Shown here in pieces: positions 27,983-36,651 of a stretch of DNA of 64,000 bases; position 1 is the first letter of the stretch, and every line of letters begins with the position of its first letter. Location: positions 60,011 to 124,010 of the forward strand of contig JAIXYN010000032.1 in the NCBI GenBank assembly GCA_027490195.1. Direction: 5' to 3'. The DNA comes from Verrucomicrobiaceae bacterium (lineage in GTDB: Bacteria > Verrucomicrobiota > Verrucomicrobiia > Verrucomicrobiales > Verrucomicrobiaceae). The notes below the pieces were generated by a model, which was not told the DNA's origin, searched no databases, and saw only the letters and a program-made list of their open reading frames with translations. A program made the position numbers and the translations under genes.

Positions 27983-29323
27983 ATGCCACGAATCACTCAC
28001 AACTGCGCCGGTCACATGCGGCGTGATTTTCTAAAGCTCGGTCTCACCGCTGCAGGTGGTGGCATGGGCTTTACTGACCTGTTGCGTGCCCGGGCCATGG
28101 CGGCGCAGGCTCCGCAGCCTTCGATCGCACGGCCCGTGAATTGCATTCTGGTGTGGCTGGATGGCGGACCATCGCACTACGAGATGTTCGATCCGAAGCC
28201 GGATGCGCCGAGTGAAATCCGTGGTTCATTGGGAACGATCCCGACCAGTGTCCCAGGGGTACGTTTTTCTGAAACAGTACCGCATCTGGCTAAGGCGGCG
28301 GACAAGTTCACCGTGCTGCGTAGCGTGACGCACAAGGACCCGAACCACGGTGGCGGCAATCATTACATGATGACGGGCGCGCCAACACCTGTGCCGGTGG
28401 GCTGCGGTGCCTTTGTGACCTTTCATCCTTCCTTTGGCAGCGTGGTGAGCTACAAACGCGGTGTTAAAAACGGCCTGCCATCCTACATGACGCTGCCGAG
28501 CATCACCCGCAGCGGTGGACCCAATTTTCTTGGTGCGGAGCATGCACCTTTTGTTGCGGGTGGTGATCCGAACTCGAAGGGTTTCAAGGTTCGCGATGTG
28601 GTACTGCCTTCCGAGATTTCCGATGCACGGGGACTCGCCCGTCGTGAACTGCGCCACTCGCTGGATCGCATGAAGCGCCTGAACGATGCCGTCGCGGAAG
28701 ATCCGGCGGTGAGCTTTGACACCTTCTACGGCCAGGCCGTGGATCTGATCGCCTCCAAGCCAGCGCAGGAAGCCTTTGATATTTCGCTGGAAGATGAGAA
28801 GACGCGTGATCTCTACGGCCGCAATGATGTTGGCCAGCGCATGCTGCTGGCACGTCGTCTTGTGGAAGTGGGCGTGCCGTTTGTCACCGTTAACTACGGC
28901 GGCTGGGATCATCACCGCGATCTGTTCAAGACCTGCAAAGGCGAGTTCATGAACAAGTTTGACCAGGGCATGGCGGGACTGATCACCGATCTCGACCGTC
29001 GCGGCCTGCTGGAAAGCACGCTGGTGGTTGCACTCGGAGAATTTGGCCGGACGCCGAAGATCAACAAGGACTCAGGTCGTGATCATTGGCCTGGCGCGAT
29101 GAACATCCTCTTCGCAGGCGCGGGAGTCCCACGCGGCGGCATCGTCGGTGCCACCGATCCGAAGGGCTATTACGCCAGCGACAACATCTATTCGCCGGAA
29201 GACTTTGCCGTGACGCTGTACTCCAAGCTCGGCATTGATCCGCATCAGGTACTCCACACCGGCAGCGGACGTCCAGTGCAGTTGATCAATGGCGGCAGGC
29301 CTATCCGCGAGCTGTTTGCGTGA
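27983..29323 (+). CDS. Tat-exported DUF1501 protein (sulfatase/phosphatase-like fold)
   Basis: The 446-residue protein from the ATG at 27983 has a twin-arginine signal, MRRDFLKLGLTAAGG; a TTG at 27962 would only add a few residues. Family landmarks are CILVWLDGGPSHYEMFDPKP early, THKDPNHGGGNHYMMTG, and VTVNYGGWDHHRDLF, followed by VVALGEFGRTPKINKDSGRDHWPG near the end. The family belongs to the alkaline-phosphatase-like superfamily and is almost always encoded next to DUF1549/DUF1553 proteins, as here. No substrate has been established. The next gene begins in the stop codon (TGATG), so coupling is expected. Confidence 0.93.
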   Translation: MPRITHNCAGHMRRDFLKLGLTAAGGGMGFTDLLRARAMAAQAPQPSIARPVNCILVWLDGGPSHYEMFDPKPDAPSEIRGSLGTIPTSVPGVRFSETVPHLAKAADKFTVLRSVTHKDPNHGGGNHYMMTGAPTPVPVGCGAFVTFHPSFGSVVSYKRGVKNGLPSYMTLPSITRSGGPNFLGAEHAPFVAGGDPNSKGFKVRDVVLPSEISDARGLARRELRHSLDRMKRLNDAVAEDPAVSFDTFYGQAVDLIASKPAQEAFDISLEDEKTRDLYGRNDVGQRMLLARRLVEVGVPFVTVNYGGWDHHRDLFKTCKGEFMNKFDQGMAGLITDLDRRGLLESTLVVALGEFGRTPKINKDSGRDHWPGAMNILFAGAGVPRGGIVGATDPKGYYASDNIYSPEDFAVTLYSKLGIDPHQVLHTGSGRPVQLINGGRPIRELFA

Positions 29324-30813
29324 TGCGCCGTGAGATGACGAATGACGAAAGCAGAACGACGACTGGCCGCAGTGCGCTGGCTGTTGTCATTCTGGCTTCT
29401 TCCTTTTGCTCCTTTGCATTCGCGGCCCCGCATGCCTTCGAAAGTCTGTTTCCTGCGGGAGGGCAGATTGGAAGCCGGGTCGAGACGCTGGTGAGCGGCA
29501 AGGGGTTGGAGAAAGAGACTCTTCTGGTCTGGAGCAGTGATCCACACGTGGTGGTGCTGTCTGGCGACAAGCCGAAGAAGTTCTTTCTGAACATCGCCAA
29601 GGATGCCGTACCCGGTCCGTATCTGATAAGGCTGTACAACGAATCGGATGCCTCGCCGCCGCGCATCATTGAAGTTGGCAAGTTTGAGGAGGTGCTGGAA
29701 AAGGAGCCTAACGACACACTTGCCGATGCCAAGAAGGCTGAAGGTAAGATGAATGTGACCTTCAACGGCGTGCTGGAGAAGGCGGGCGATGCGGACACTT
29801 TCGCCATCCGGGCGCAGAAGGGCAAACGCATCAGGTTTGATCTGCATGGTTATGCCTTGGGTTCACCGATGGACCCCGCGATGCGATTGCTCAATGAGCG
29901 GGGTGTCGAGATTGCTGCCGGGCATGACACGCACAATCTTGATCCGCGCATTGAATACACGCCCACGGCCGACGGCACCTTGTTTGTGCAGTTGTTCGCG
30001 TTTGCACATCCGCCTGCGGCTGACGTCGCATTTAAAGGCAGCGCCAGTCATGTGTATCGGCTCGCGGTGACGGATGAGTCGAAGGCCGTGACAGCTTTGA
30101 GCGAGCCGGGGAAAATCACACTGCCAGCGGTGCTCAATGGCTGCATCAGCAAGGCGGCGGAAGAGGATGCCTACACGTTCACCGCGAAAAAGGGGGACGA
30201 TTTGCAGATAAGCATGCGTGCGCAACGACTGCGCAGTCTGCTGGATGCCACGCTCCGGATCGAGGATGAGGCGGGTAAGTCTCTGCAGCAGGCGGATGAT
30301 GCCGATAAAGACAGCCTGGACCCAGCGCTGCGCTGGAAAGCCCCGAAGGATGGCGAGTTTAAACTCGTCGTGGGTGACCGGTTTCAACATGGCAGCGCGG
30401 AGCATCTGTATGAGCTGACGGTGAAGCCGTTTGTTGCTTCGCTCACGGCCACGCTCGACACGCATGCCTATCGTTTGGAGGCTGGAAAGTTGGTGGAGGT
30501 GAAGGTCACGGTGAAGACGAACGGCACCTATGCGGGAAAGATCAAAGCGCAGGCGGTGCAGTTGCCTGTGGGAGTCACGGCGGAGAGCGTGGATGTGCCG
30601 GTGAAGGGTGGTGATGTGAAGCTGACACTGAAGGCGACGGCGGAGGTGCTGGCGAATCAAGCGCCGTTTGGCGTGGAGATTGTGACGAGCGCGCCGGATG
30701 CGGCGGAGACGGTGAAGGCGAGCTATTCGATTCCGTTTACTGAGCCACGTGGAGATTTGTTGATCATGACGGACACGCATCCGTGGCTGACGGTGGTGGT
30801 GAAGAAACCGTAG
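29323..30813 (+). CDS. exported PPC-domain (pre-peptidase C-terminal) protein
   Basis: The ATG at 29323 shares its A with the TGA stop of the DUF1501 gene. It gives 496 residues, with a signal segment at about 16-36 (SALAVVILASSFCSFAFAAP). The body holds two copies of the pre-peptidase C-terminal (PPC) beta-sandwich, recognised by EVLEKEPNDTLADAKKAEGK, DADTFAIRAQKGKRIRFDLH and AEEDAYTFTAKKGDDLQISM. No protease domain is present. This is the usual third member of DUF1549/DUF1501 clusters in this phylum. The first 14 or so codons match the intergenic ATGACGAA repeat (see 17797 and 19200), so the N-terminus seems to derive from a captured repeat. Confidence 0.85.
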   Translation: MRREMTNDESRTTTGRSALAVVILASSFCSFAFAAPHAFESLFPAGGQIGSRVETLVSGKGLEKETLLVWSSDPHVVVLSGDKPKKFFLNIAKDAVPGPYLIRLYNESDASPPRIIEVGKFEEVLEKEPNDTLADAKKAEGKMNVTFNGVLEKAGDADTFAIRAQKGKRIRFDLHGYALGSPMDPAMRLLNERGVEIAAGHDTHNLDPRIEYTPTADGTLFVQLFAFAHPPAADVAFKGSASHVYRLAVTDESKAVTALSEPGKITLPAVLNGCISKAAEEDAYTFTAKKGDDLQISMRAQRLRSLLDATLRIEDEAGKSLQQADDADKDSLDPALRWKAPKDGEFKLVVGDRFQHGSAEHLYELTVKPFVASLTATLDTHAYRLEAGKLVEVKVTVKTNGTYAGKIKAQAVQLPVGVTAESVDVPVKGGDVKLTLKATAEVLANQAPFGVEIVTSAPDAAETVKASYSIPFTEPRGDLLIMTDTHPWLTVVVKKP

Positions 30814-30826
30814 GCGCGCTTTGGCG

Positions 30827-30903
30827 AAAGTATACCCGAGCTTTAGCTCGTTCTGGAACGGGCCTGTCGCTCCCAGAACGAACTAAAGTTAGGTAGTACT
30901 TTT
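30827..30903. repeat. diverged REP element between convergent genes
   Basis: AAAGTATACCCGAGCTTTAG (then CTCGTTCTGG) and the inverted CCCAGAACGAACTAAAGTTA (then GGTAGTACTTTT) are diverged copies of the unit seen around the transposase gene. Base changes in both arms weaken the pairing. It fills the gap between the PPC gene stop and the convergent 5-oxoprolinase stop (TGA at 30905-30903). Confidence 0.7.
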
Positions 30904-33900
30904 CAAGAGCCCCAGGCACCGCCGCCGGGCGTTTCGATGGTGAGGCGGTCTCCGGGCTGGACGGTGAAGGAGGTGCAGCCTTCGAGTGTTGTTGAATGAC
31001 CATCGCGCCGCAGGGTTTGATGGCCGGTTTTTCCGGCGGAGCCGCCGTGCAGACCGAAGGGGGCTTCCACGCTATGCTGGGTGAGGAGGCTGACGGTAAG
31101 GGGTTCGAGGAACTCGAATTCGCGGGTCACGCCATCGCCGCCGTGCCATTGGCCCTGGCCACCGGAGTGGCGGCGGATGGCGAACTGACGAAGGCGCACC
31201 GGGTAGCGTTGTTCGATGATCTCAGGATCGGTGATGGCGGTATTGGTCATGTGCGTGTGCAGGGCATGAGCGCCGTGGTAACCGTCTCCGGCACCGGAGC
31301 CACCAGCGATGGTTTCGTAGTAGCCGAAGCCTGCGCCGCCGAACAGGAAATTGTTCATCGTGCCCTGGCTGCAAGCCTGGAGACCGAGGGCTTTGATGAG
31401 GGTATCGACAAGGCGTTGGCTGACCTCGACATTGCCGCCGACGACTGCGGGGTCGCGCGCCGCATCGCCGGTGAAGGTGGGGTTGAGCAGCGACTCGGGG
31501 CAAATGATTTCCACGGGCTCCATGAGTCCCTCATTCAGTGGCAGGTCTTCCTGAAGCATGAGACGCATCACATAGAGCACGGCGCTGCGCACAATGGCGG
31601 TGGTAGCGTTGAGATTGCGTGGGTGCACGCCGGAGGTGCCGGTGAAGTCTAGGATGAGTTTCCCATCTGCTTTGCGCATGGAGACTGCGATGGTGGAGCC
31701 GTCGTCGAGTTTCTCCGTAGCTGAAATGGCAGCGGGCAGGCGGTCAATTTGAGAGCGCATGACCTGAGCGGAATGATCCAGGATGCTCTGCATCATGCCT
31801 AGCAAGGAGTCGTCTGAAAGAGCACGCAGACGCTCAGCACCGTGGAGATTGGCGGCGAGTTGCGCGTGCAGATCAGCGAGGTTGTCGGCGAGATTGCGAG
31901 TGGGGTGAATTGAGGATGTCAGCAGGGCGCTGATTTCATCGAAGCAGGAGACGCCGCCACGGATCAGGTGGCGTGGTGCGATGACGACACCTTCCTCGAT
32001 TAAGCGCGTGGCATTGGCGGGCATGGAGCCGGGGGTGATGCCGCCAATCTCGGCATGATGCGCGCGATTGGCGATGTAGCCGATGAGCGCATTGTTTGAA
32101 TCATGCACGGGCGTGATGAGCGTCACGTCGGGAAGATGCGAGCCACCGTAGGCGGGGTGATTGGTGATGAGGGTATCGCCGGGTTGCATGGCGATTACTT
32201 GCGCGACTTCACGCACGCACACCCCTAAAGCGCCGAGATGTACGGGGATGTGTGGGGCACTGGAAAGCAGACGGCCATGGGGGTCCAGCAATGCGCAGGA
32301 GAAGTCGAGGCGCTCGCGAATGTTGGTGGAAATGGCGGTTCGGCAGAGCAGGGCACCCATGTCGCTGACGATGGAGTGGAAGCGGTGCCGCAGCAGGTCA
32401 CGCTCCAGGGTGGGGGCCGGTCTTGCCGCATGATCACAGCGCAGCACATGGCCGAAGCCTGTGACCTTTTCCACGCGCCAACCGGGTGCGATGACGATGG
32501 TACTGAAGGCATCCTGGATCAGCGTGGGGGCTGGTTCGAGAGGCTGAGCTGGAAATGCTGCGTCCTGAGTGGCGCTTTGGGGTTCGCGTAAAATGATGCG
32601 CAGATTGACGAGTTCGATCTCGCGTCCGGCAGGCGGTTTGTAGCCAAAGAGACGTTCGTAGACTGCGCCGTAGAATTGTGGCAGATCGGCGGGATCTTGA
32701 AACTCCACCTGCAGCGGTGTGTCCTGACCTTTGAGGCGAAGCTCGGCGATCTGAGTGCGCACTCCGTGCGGCAGGGCCGCGAGTTCGGCTGGTAGGATGG
32801 TCAATGCACTCGTCAGTGGCAGGCGGATCTCTTTTTCGATGATGCGTTCTGGCACAGCCTCCTGCAAACCCACGGCGCTGAGGATGCCGGCGTGCTCAGG
32901 GACGAGGATCGTCTGCATGCCAAGGGATTCGGCTACGGCACAGGCGTGCTGCGGCCCGGCACCGCCAAAGGCTAGCAGCGCGTGATCTGAGGGAGCAAAG
33001 CCTTCGCCAATGGAGATGCGACGGATGGCATCGGTCATGTGCTCAATGGCTAGGCGCAGGAGAGAATGCAGGAGTTCCGCCTCTGTGCCGGTGCCGCTGG
33101 TTTGCGCATGGAGTTCGGTCAGGCGGCGCTGCGCTGCTGCGATATCGAGCGGGATCGGCGCGCGTGCGGGATCGAAGCGGCCAAGGAGGAGGTTGACATC
33201 GGTGATGGTCAGCGGGCCGCCTTTGCCATAGCAGGCGGGGCCTGGATTGGAGCCTGCACTTTGCGGACCAACAGCGAGGCCGTGATGCGTGAGATGGCAG
33301 ATGGAGCCGCCACCTGCGGCCACGGTTTCGATGGCGACACAAGGCGCGAGCAACTGCATGCCCGCCACGTTTTGTGAGAAACGGTAGCCGGGGCGCGTGT
33401 CGATGCGTGCCACATCGGTGCTGGTGCCGCCCATGTCGAGGGTGATGATCTTGGTGATGCCGAGGCGACGTGCAGCATTGGCGGCACCGATGGCTCCTCC
33501 AGCGGGACCGCTGAGTAGCATGTCCTTGGGCCGGATGTCATCGGCGGATTTGAGGCCGCCGGCGCTGGTCATCACCTGCATGGTAGGCGATACGCTGCGG
33601 ATGCCATTGAGGAAAGATTGCACGGGCGCGTGCAGGTAGGCATCTGCAACGGTGCTCTGGGCGCGTGGCAGGAGCTTGGCGAAGGCGGCGGTTTGATGCG
33701 ATAGGGTAAGGTGAGTGAACCCGCACGTGCGCAAAATGGTGGCGACGCGCAACTCGTGCTGCGGATGGGCATGACCATGCAGCAGGGAAACCGCGGCGGT
33801 GGTGATGCCCTGGGCGATGCACTCATGGGCGGCTGTGCGCACGCTGGCTTCGTCGAGGGGTTCGAGCACCTCACCGGAGATGCTGATACGTTCCGACACT

Positions 33901-34466
33901 TCGCAGGCGATCTCGTGGAAGATCACGCGGGGTTCGTGCTTCAGCGCAAAGAGATCGCTGCGGCGCTGGTCACCGATTTGCAGGAGATCGCCAAAGCCCC
34001 GGGTGATGAAGAGGGCAATGCGGCCGCCCTTGTGCTCCAGTAGGGCGTTGGTGGCCCGCGTGGTGGCAATGCGGAGGTTCAGAGGAGGGAACTCGTGCCC
34101 CGGCGGTGTGTTGGTCAGAATGCGGGCACCTAGAACCGGAGCCTCCTCGCTGGTGGTGAGTTCCAGCAGGGTGCCTAGTTGCCATGATGGCGGGGCATCA
34201 AGGGTGATCCCGCCTGTGGCACTGTCGAACGCAGTGATGGTTCGGACTTCCGTGCTGCCTACGCCGTTGATGAGGAAGCCGCGAAGGAAATTGTCGGGCA
34301 GGGGTGGGAGGCCTGAGAGACGGAAATGGCTGCTCGTCCAACTGGCCAAGACGGCGCGTAGGTGGCCTGTGGACAGGACTTTGCAGCGTGATTCACGGCC
34401 CTGAGGGTCGAGAGCGTGGCAGTCGGTGAAGGTGCCACCGGTATCAGCAGCGATGTGCCATTTCAC
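30903..34466 (-). CDS. 5-oxoprolinase (ATP-hydrolysing), HyuA-HyuB fusion
   Basis: The 1187-residue protein joins a HyuA part (about 1-640) and a HyuB part (about 690-1185), the layout of ATP-dependent 5-oxoprolinase, which opens pyroglutamate to glutamate. The HyuA ATPase-fold motifs are visible: WHIAADTGGTFTDCHALDP at the N-terminus, LLSGPAGGAIGAANAAR and ITLDMGGTSTDVARID in the middle. HyuB shows ITNHPAYGGSHLPDVTLITP and FGGAGFGYYETIAGGSGAG. Separate HyuA and HyuB in other bacteria act on hydantoins or acetone, so the exact substrate is inferred from the fusion. Its start overlaps the stop of the TPR gene by four bases. Confidence 0.92.
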   Translation of the reverse strand: MKWHIAADTGGTFTDCHALDPQGRESRCKVLSTGHLRAVLASWTSSHFRLSGLPPLPDNFLRGFLINGVGSTEVRTITAFDSATGGITLDAPPSWQLGTLLELTTSEEAPVLGARILTNTPPGHEFPPLNLRIATTRATNALLEHKGGRIALFITRGFGDLLQIGDQRRSDLFALKHEPRVIFHEIACEVSERISISGEVLEPLDEASVRTAAHECIAQGITTAAVSLLHGHAHPQHELRVATILRTCGFTHLTLSHQTAAFAKLLPRAQSTVADAYLHAPVQSFLNGIRSVSPTMQVMTSAGGLKSADDIRPKDMLLSGPAGGAIGAANAARRLGITKIITLDMGGTSTDVARIDTRPGYRFSQNVAGMQLLAPCVAIETVAAGGGSICHLTHHGLAVGPQSAGSNPGPACYGKGGPLTITDVNLLLGRFDPARAPIPLDIAAAQRRLTELHAQTSGTGTEAELLHSLLRLAIEHMTDAIRRISIGEGFAPSDHALLAFGGAGPQHACAVAESLGMQTILVPEHAGILSAVGLQEAVPERIIEKEIRLPLTSALTILPAELAALPHGVRTQIAELRLKGQDTPLQVEFQDPADLPQFYGAVYERLFGYKPPAGREIELVNLRIILREPQSATQDAAFPAQPLEPAPTLIQDAFSTIVIAPGWRVEKVTGFGHVLRCDHAARPAPTLERDLLRHRFHSIVSDMGALLCRTAISTNIRERLDFSCALLDPHGRLLSSAPHIPVHLGALGVCVREVAQVIAMQPGDTLITNHPAYGGSHLPDVTLITPVHDSNNALIGYIANRAHHAEIGGITPGSMPANATRLIEEGVVIAPRHLIRGGVSCFDEISALLTSSIHPTRNLADNLADLHAQLAANLHGAERLRALSDDSLLGMMQSILDHSAQVMRSQIDRLPAAISATEKLDDGSTIAVSMRKADGKLILDFTGTSGVHPRNLNATTAIVRSAVLYVMRLMLQEDLPLNEGLMEPVEIICPESLLNPTFTGDAARDPAVVGGNVEVSQRLVDTLIKALGLQACSQGTMNNFLFGGAGFGYYETIAGGSGAGDGYHGAHALHTHMTNTAITDPEIIEQRYPVRLRQFAIRRHSGGQGQWHGGDGVTREFEFLEPLTVSLLTQHSVEAPFGLHGGSAGKTGHQTLRRDGHSTTLEGCTSFTVQPGDRLTIETPGGGAWGS

Positions 34467-35176
34467 GGTTTTACGGGCGCATCCGGGGGAGTGGCGAAAT
34501 CCAGATCAGGTACCCAGCGCAATTCTTTGAAGGCATCGTAGTAGGGCTCGCAGTTCGGGATTTTAAAGACAGCCACGCCACGTTTCACCCACTCGTTGCC
34601 TTTATTGGGATCGCCCGAATCAAAGGCAATGGCCGCCTTGCAGAAATAGTAGGCTGGGGTGTCGTCCATGAAGGTGAAATTTTCTGCAACGATCTGGTCG
34701 GCGGCGGGTCGGTGTCCCAGTTTGAGTTCACATAAGGCCCGTTTGTAATGCACAAGGTGGCGGATGATCATTGGCAGCTTGGGGTAGTCCGTGGCCAGTT
34801 TGGTGAAGGATTGCAGCGCCGTGGTGAAATCGTGCTTCACAAAGTAGTACTCGGCGAGATTGAACTTGGGCAGCGGGCTTTCAGGCTGAAGCTGCGCGGC
34901 TTTTTCAAACTGGGGCAGCGCGAGGTCAAAATCACGGCGCCGGGGCGCCAGGTAGATGTCTCCACGCAAGGCATAGATGTCGGCCACATTGGGGTTGATC
35001 TTCTCGGCGGCGTCCAACTTTTCGAGCGCGTCTGTATAGCGCTGCTTGATGCGCAGTTCGCGGGCTTCCATCAGGAGCTTTTTGACCTCATCGGAAACAG
35101 GAGTCGGGGCGGGGGCCTGAGCCATGGCTGAGGCGATGCCTAATGTAAGGAGCAGAAAGGTTTGGAGCAATCTCAT
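34463..35176 (-). CDS. exported TPR-repeat protein
   Basis: The 237-residue protein has a signal peptide (MRLLQTFLLLTLGIASAMAQ). Two to three tetratricopeptide-like repeats cover about 40-160, for example RYTDALEKLDAAEKINPNVA and DIYALRGDIYLAPRRRDF. The C-terminal third is less regular. TPR proteins mediate protein contacts; no partner is identified. It overlaps the start of the 5-oxoprolinase gene by four bases, which argues for coupling even though that enzyme is cytoplasmic and this protein is exported. Confidence 0.78.
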   Translation of the reverse strand: MRLLQTFLLLTLGIASAMAQAPAPTPVSDEVKKLLMEARELRIKQRYTDALEKLDAAEKINPNVADIYALRGDIYLAPRRRDFDLALPQFEKAAQLQPESPLPKFNLAEYYFVKHDFTTALQSFTKLATDYPKLPMIIRHLVHYKRALCELKLGHRPAADQIVAENFTFMDDTPAYYFCKAAIAFDSGDPNKGNEWVKRGVAVFKIPNCEPYYDAFKELRWVPDLDFATPPDAPVKP

Positions 35177-35203
35177 GAGGGGAAGGTAGTACGTGAATGG
35201 GAA

Positions 35204-35635
35204 TCAGGCAAGGCGAGCGCGCATGCTGGTTTCGGCACCATCGCACAGGGTGCGGAGGATTTCAGGGCTGAACCATTCGGCTCCAAGTGACAGAATCGTT
35301 TCACGCACCATGCCGTCGGCGGAAACGACGCGCATGGGGCGCTCCTGGATGTATTTGGCCACGAGGCGCTCGATGATGGTGTCCGCCGTGGTGCCGGGAT
35401 CGGCGAAGATGATTTGAAGGCCCTGCGGTTCACGTTCCTCATTGGTGCCTTGTCGGGCTCCATCAAACACGACGACGACCTGCATGCCGCTCATGTCCTG
35501 TAGATTGCGCAGGCGTTTCAGCAACTCCGTGCGGGCCAAATGACGTCGCGAGGCGACACGATGCTCTCGCTTGAGTTCCGGCCAGGCGTGGATGACGCTG
35601 TGGCCGTCAACGAGCAGGTAGGTCAGCGGATTCAT
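35204..35635 (-). CDS. NYN-domain (YacP-like) putative RNA-cleaving protein
   Basis: The 143-residue cytoplasmic protein matches the NYN/PIN-like YacP family. The early acidic residue is in TYLLVDGHSVIHAW (Asp10), further acidic positions are in MQVVVVFDGARQG and FADPGTTADTIIERLV, and the last in VVSADGMV. These form the four-acid metal site of PIN nucleases. The Bacillus member (Rae1) cleaves mRNA on the ribosome, so an RNA-processing role is plausible. Neighbouring genes on the same strand do not suggest a specific target. Confidence 0.85.
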   Translation of the reverse strand: MNPLTYLLVDGHSVIHAWPELKREHRVASRRHLARTELLKRLRNLQDMSGMQVVVVFDGARQGTNEEREPQGLQIIFADPGTTADTIIERLVAKYIQERPMRVVSADGMVRETILSLGAEWFSPEILRTLCDGAETSMRARLA

Positions 35636-35640
35636 CTATG

Positions 35641-35716
35641 GCAAGTTCAAGGTTTCAAGTTTCAAGTTGGCCCGTTGTTCGTTGCCGACTTTAAACTTGG
35701 AACCTGAAACTTTAAA
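35641..35716. repeat. TTCAAGTT-type imperfect inverted repeat
   Basis: The left arm GGTTTCAAGTTTCAAGTT is matched, inverted, by AACTTGGAACCTGAAACTTT with a GC-rich spacer between. It fills the whole gap between two minus-strand genes. It belongs to a different family from the REP units. Confidence 0.55.
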
Positions 35717-35717
35717 C

Positions 35718-36515
35718 TCAGATCGGCACGGCCTTCGCCTGCTCATACGCTTCGTTGATCAGGCAGAGGTCACCGAGGGCGTCTTTGAGAGGATCGATTT
35801 CTTTGGCACTGAAGCCGAGGTGGAGGTGCCTGCGCCAGCCTTCGGCGTATTCGAACCGGCCGGAAAGCCTGCCCATGGAGCGGGCGGATTCATCCATGCT
35901 GATGAGGTAGGAGTCCATGCCCTGGCTGACGTCTAGCCAGTGTTTCTGGCTTTCGTGAGCGGCGAGGGATTCGCGTTTATGGGCGTGAACGCTGGTGGTG
36001 TCCACATACTGCCCGGCCTGGAGCTTCTGACGCAGCGGATCGCATTGGCCGTGCGGCATGGCGTGATAGACGGTCACGTCGTGCGAATAGGACGGGAGGT
36101 GGGGGTCCGTTTGGAAATTGGGGATGCAGTGGGCGAATGCCGCTGTAACGGCGAGGCGGCAGGCCTGCATGTGATCTTCCATGTAGTCCGCAGGGGCATG
36201 GGTGAGAACGATGCTGGGCTGAGCCATGCGCACGACGGCGGCGACTTTGCGCAGGTAGGGCACCGAGTAAGTCAGCTCCAAGTCATCGCAGATTGGCGGA
36301 TAAAACGTGGCCCCCAGGATGCGTGCGGCCTCCCGGCCTTCTTCCAGACGTTTCTGGGTCGTCGTGGGTCCGTCCATCTGAACGGAGCCACCGTTGCCGG
36401 TGCAGAGGTTGATGTAGTGGATGTCCCAGCCGCGTTCTTTAAGCAGCAGCAGGGTTCCGGCGGCGACAAATTCGATGTCGTCAGGATGGGCGAAGATGGC
36501 AAGGGCGGAAGGCAT
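35718..36515 (-). CDS. PIG-L family deacetylase
   Basis: The 265-residue protein belongs to the LmbE/PIG-L family of zinc-dependent amide hydrolases that remove acetyl groups from N-acetylglucosamine-type substrates. The metal motif AHPDD is at residues 9-13, the typical GGSVQMDG segment follows the second strand, and the later histidine ligand is in MEDHMQACRLAV. The substrate is unknown; bacterial members act on chitobiose-like sugars, mycothiol and bacillithiol precursors or antibiotics. It lies in a long minus-strand series next to a sugar-isomerase-like protein, consistent with sugar derivative breakdown. Confidence 0.9.
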   Translation of the reverse strand: MPSALAIFAHPDDIEFVAAGTLLLLKERGWDIHYINLCTGNGGSVQMDGPTTTQKRLEEGREAARILGATFYPPICDDLELTYSVPYLRKVAAVVRMAQPSIVLTHAPADYMEDHMQACRLAVTAAFAHCIPNFQTDPHLPSYSHDVTVYHAMPHGQCDPLRQKLQAGQYVDTTSVHAHKRESLAAHESQKHWLDVSQGMDSYLISMDESARSMGRLSGRFEYAEGWRRHLHLGFSAKEIDPLKDALGDLCLINEAYEQAKAVPI

Positions 36516-36559
36516 TTTAGAAATGACAAAGGATGATTAAAAAGTGGGGCAAAAAGATT

Positions 36560-36643
36560 TGAACGCGAATGCCCGCGAATCAGAATTCAAACAAAGCGCC
36601 ATTCGTGAAAATTCGCGGTCATTCGTAATCATTCGCGTTGATG
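36560..36643. repeat. CGCGAATG-type imperfect inverted repeat
   Basis: The left arm GAACGCGAATGCCCGCGAATC pairs with the inverted right arm, which reads on the minus strand AACGCGAATGATTACGAATG followed by ACCGCGAATTTTC. The right arm has a 10-base insertion. It lies between two minus-strand genes. This is a further family distinct from the REP units. Confidence 0.6.
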
Positions 36644-36651
36644 CTGAAGAC

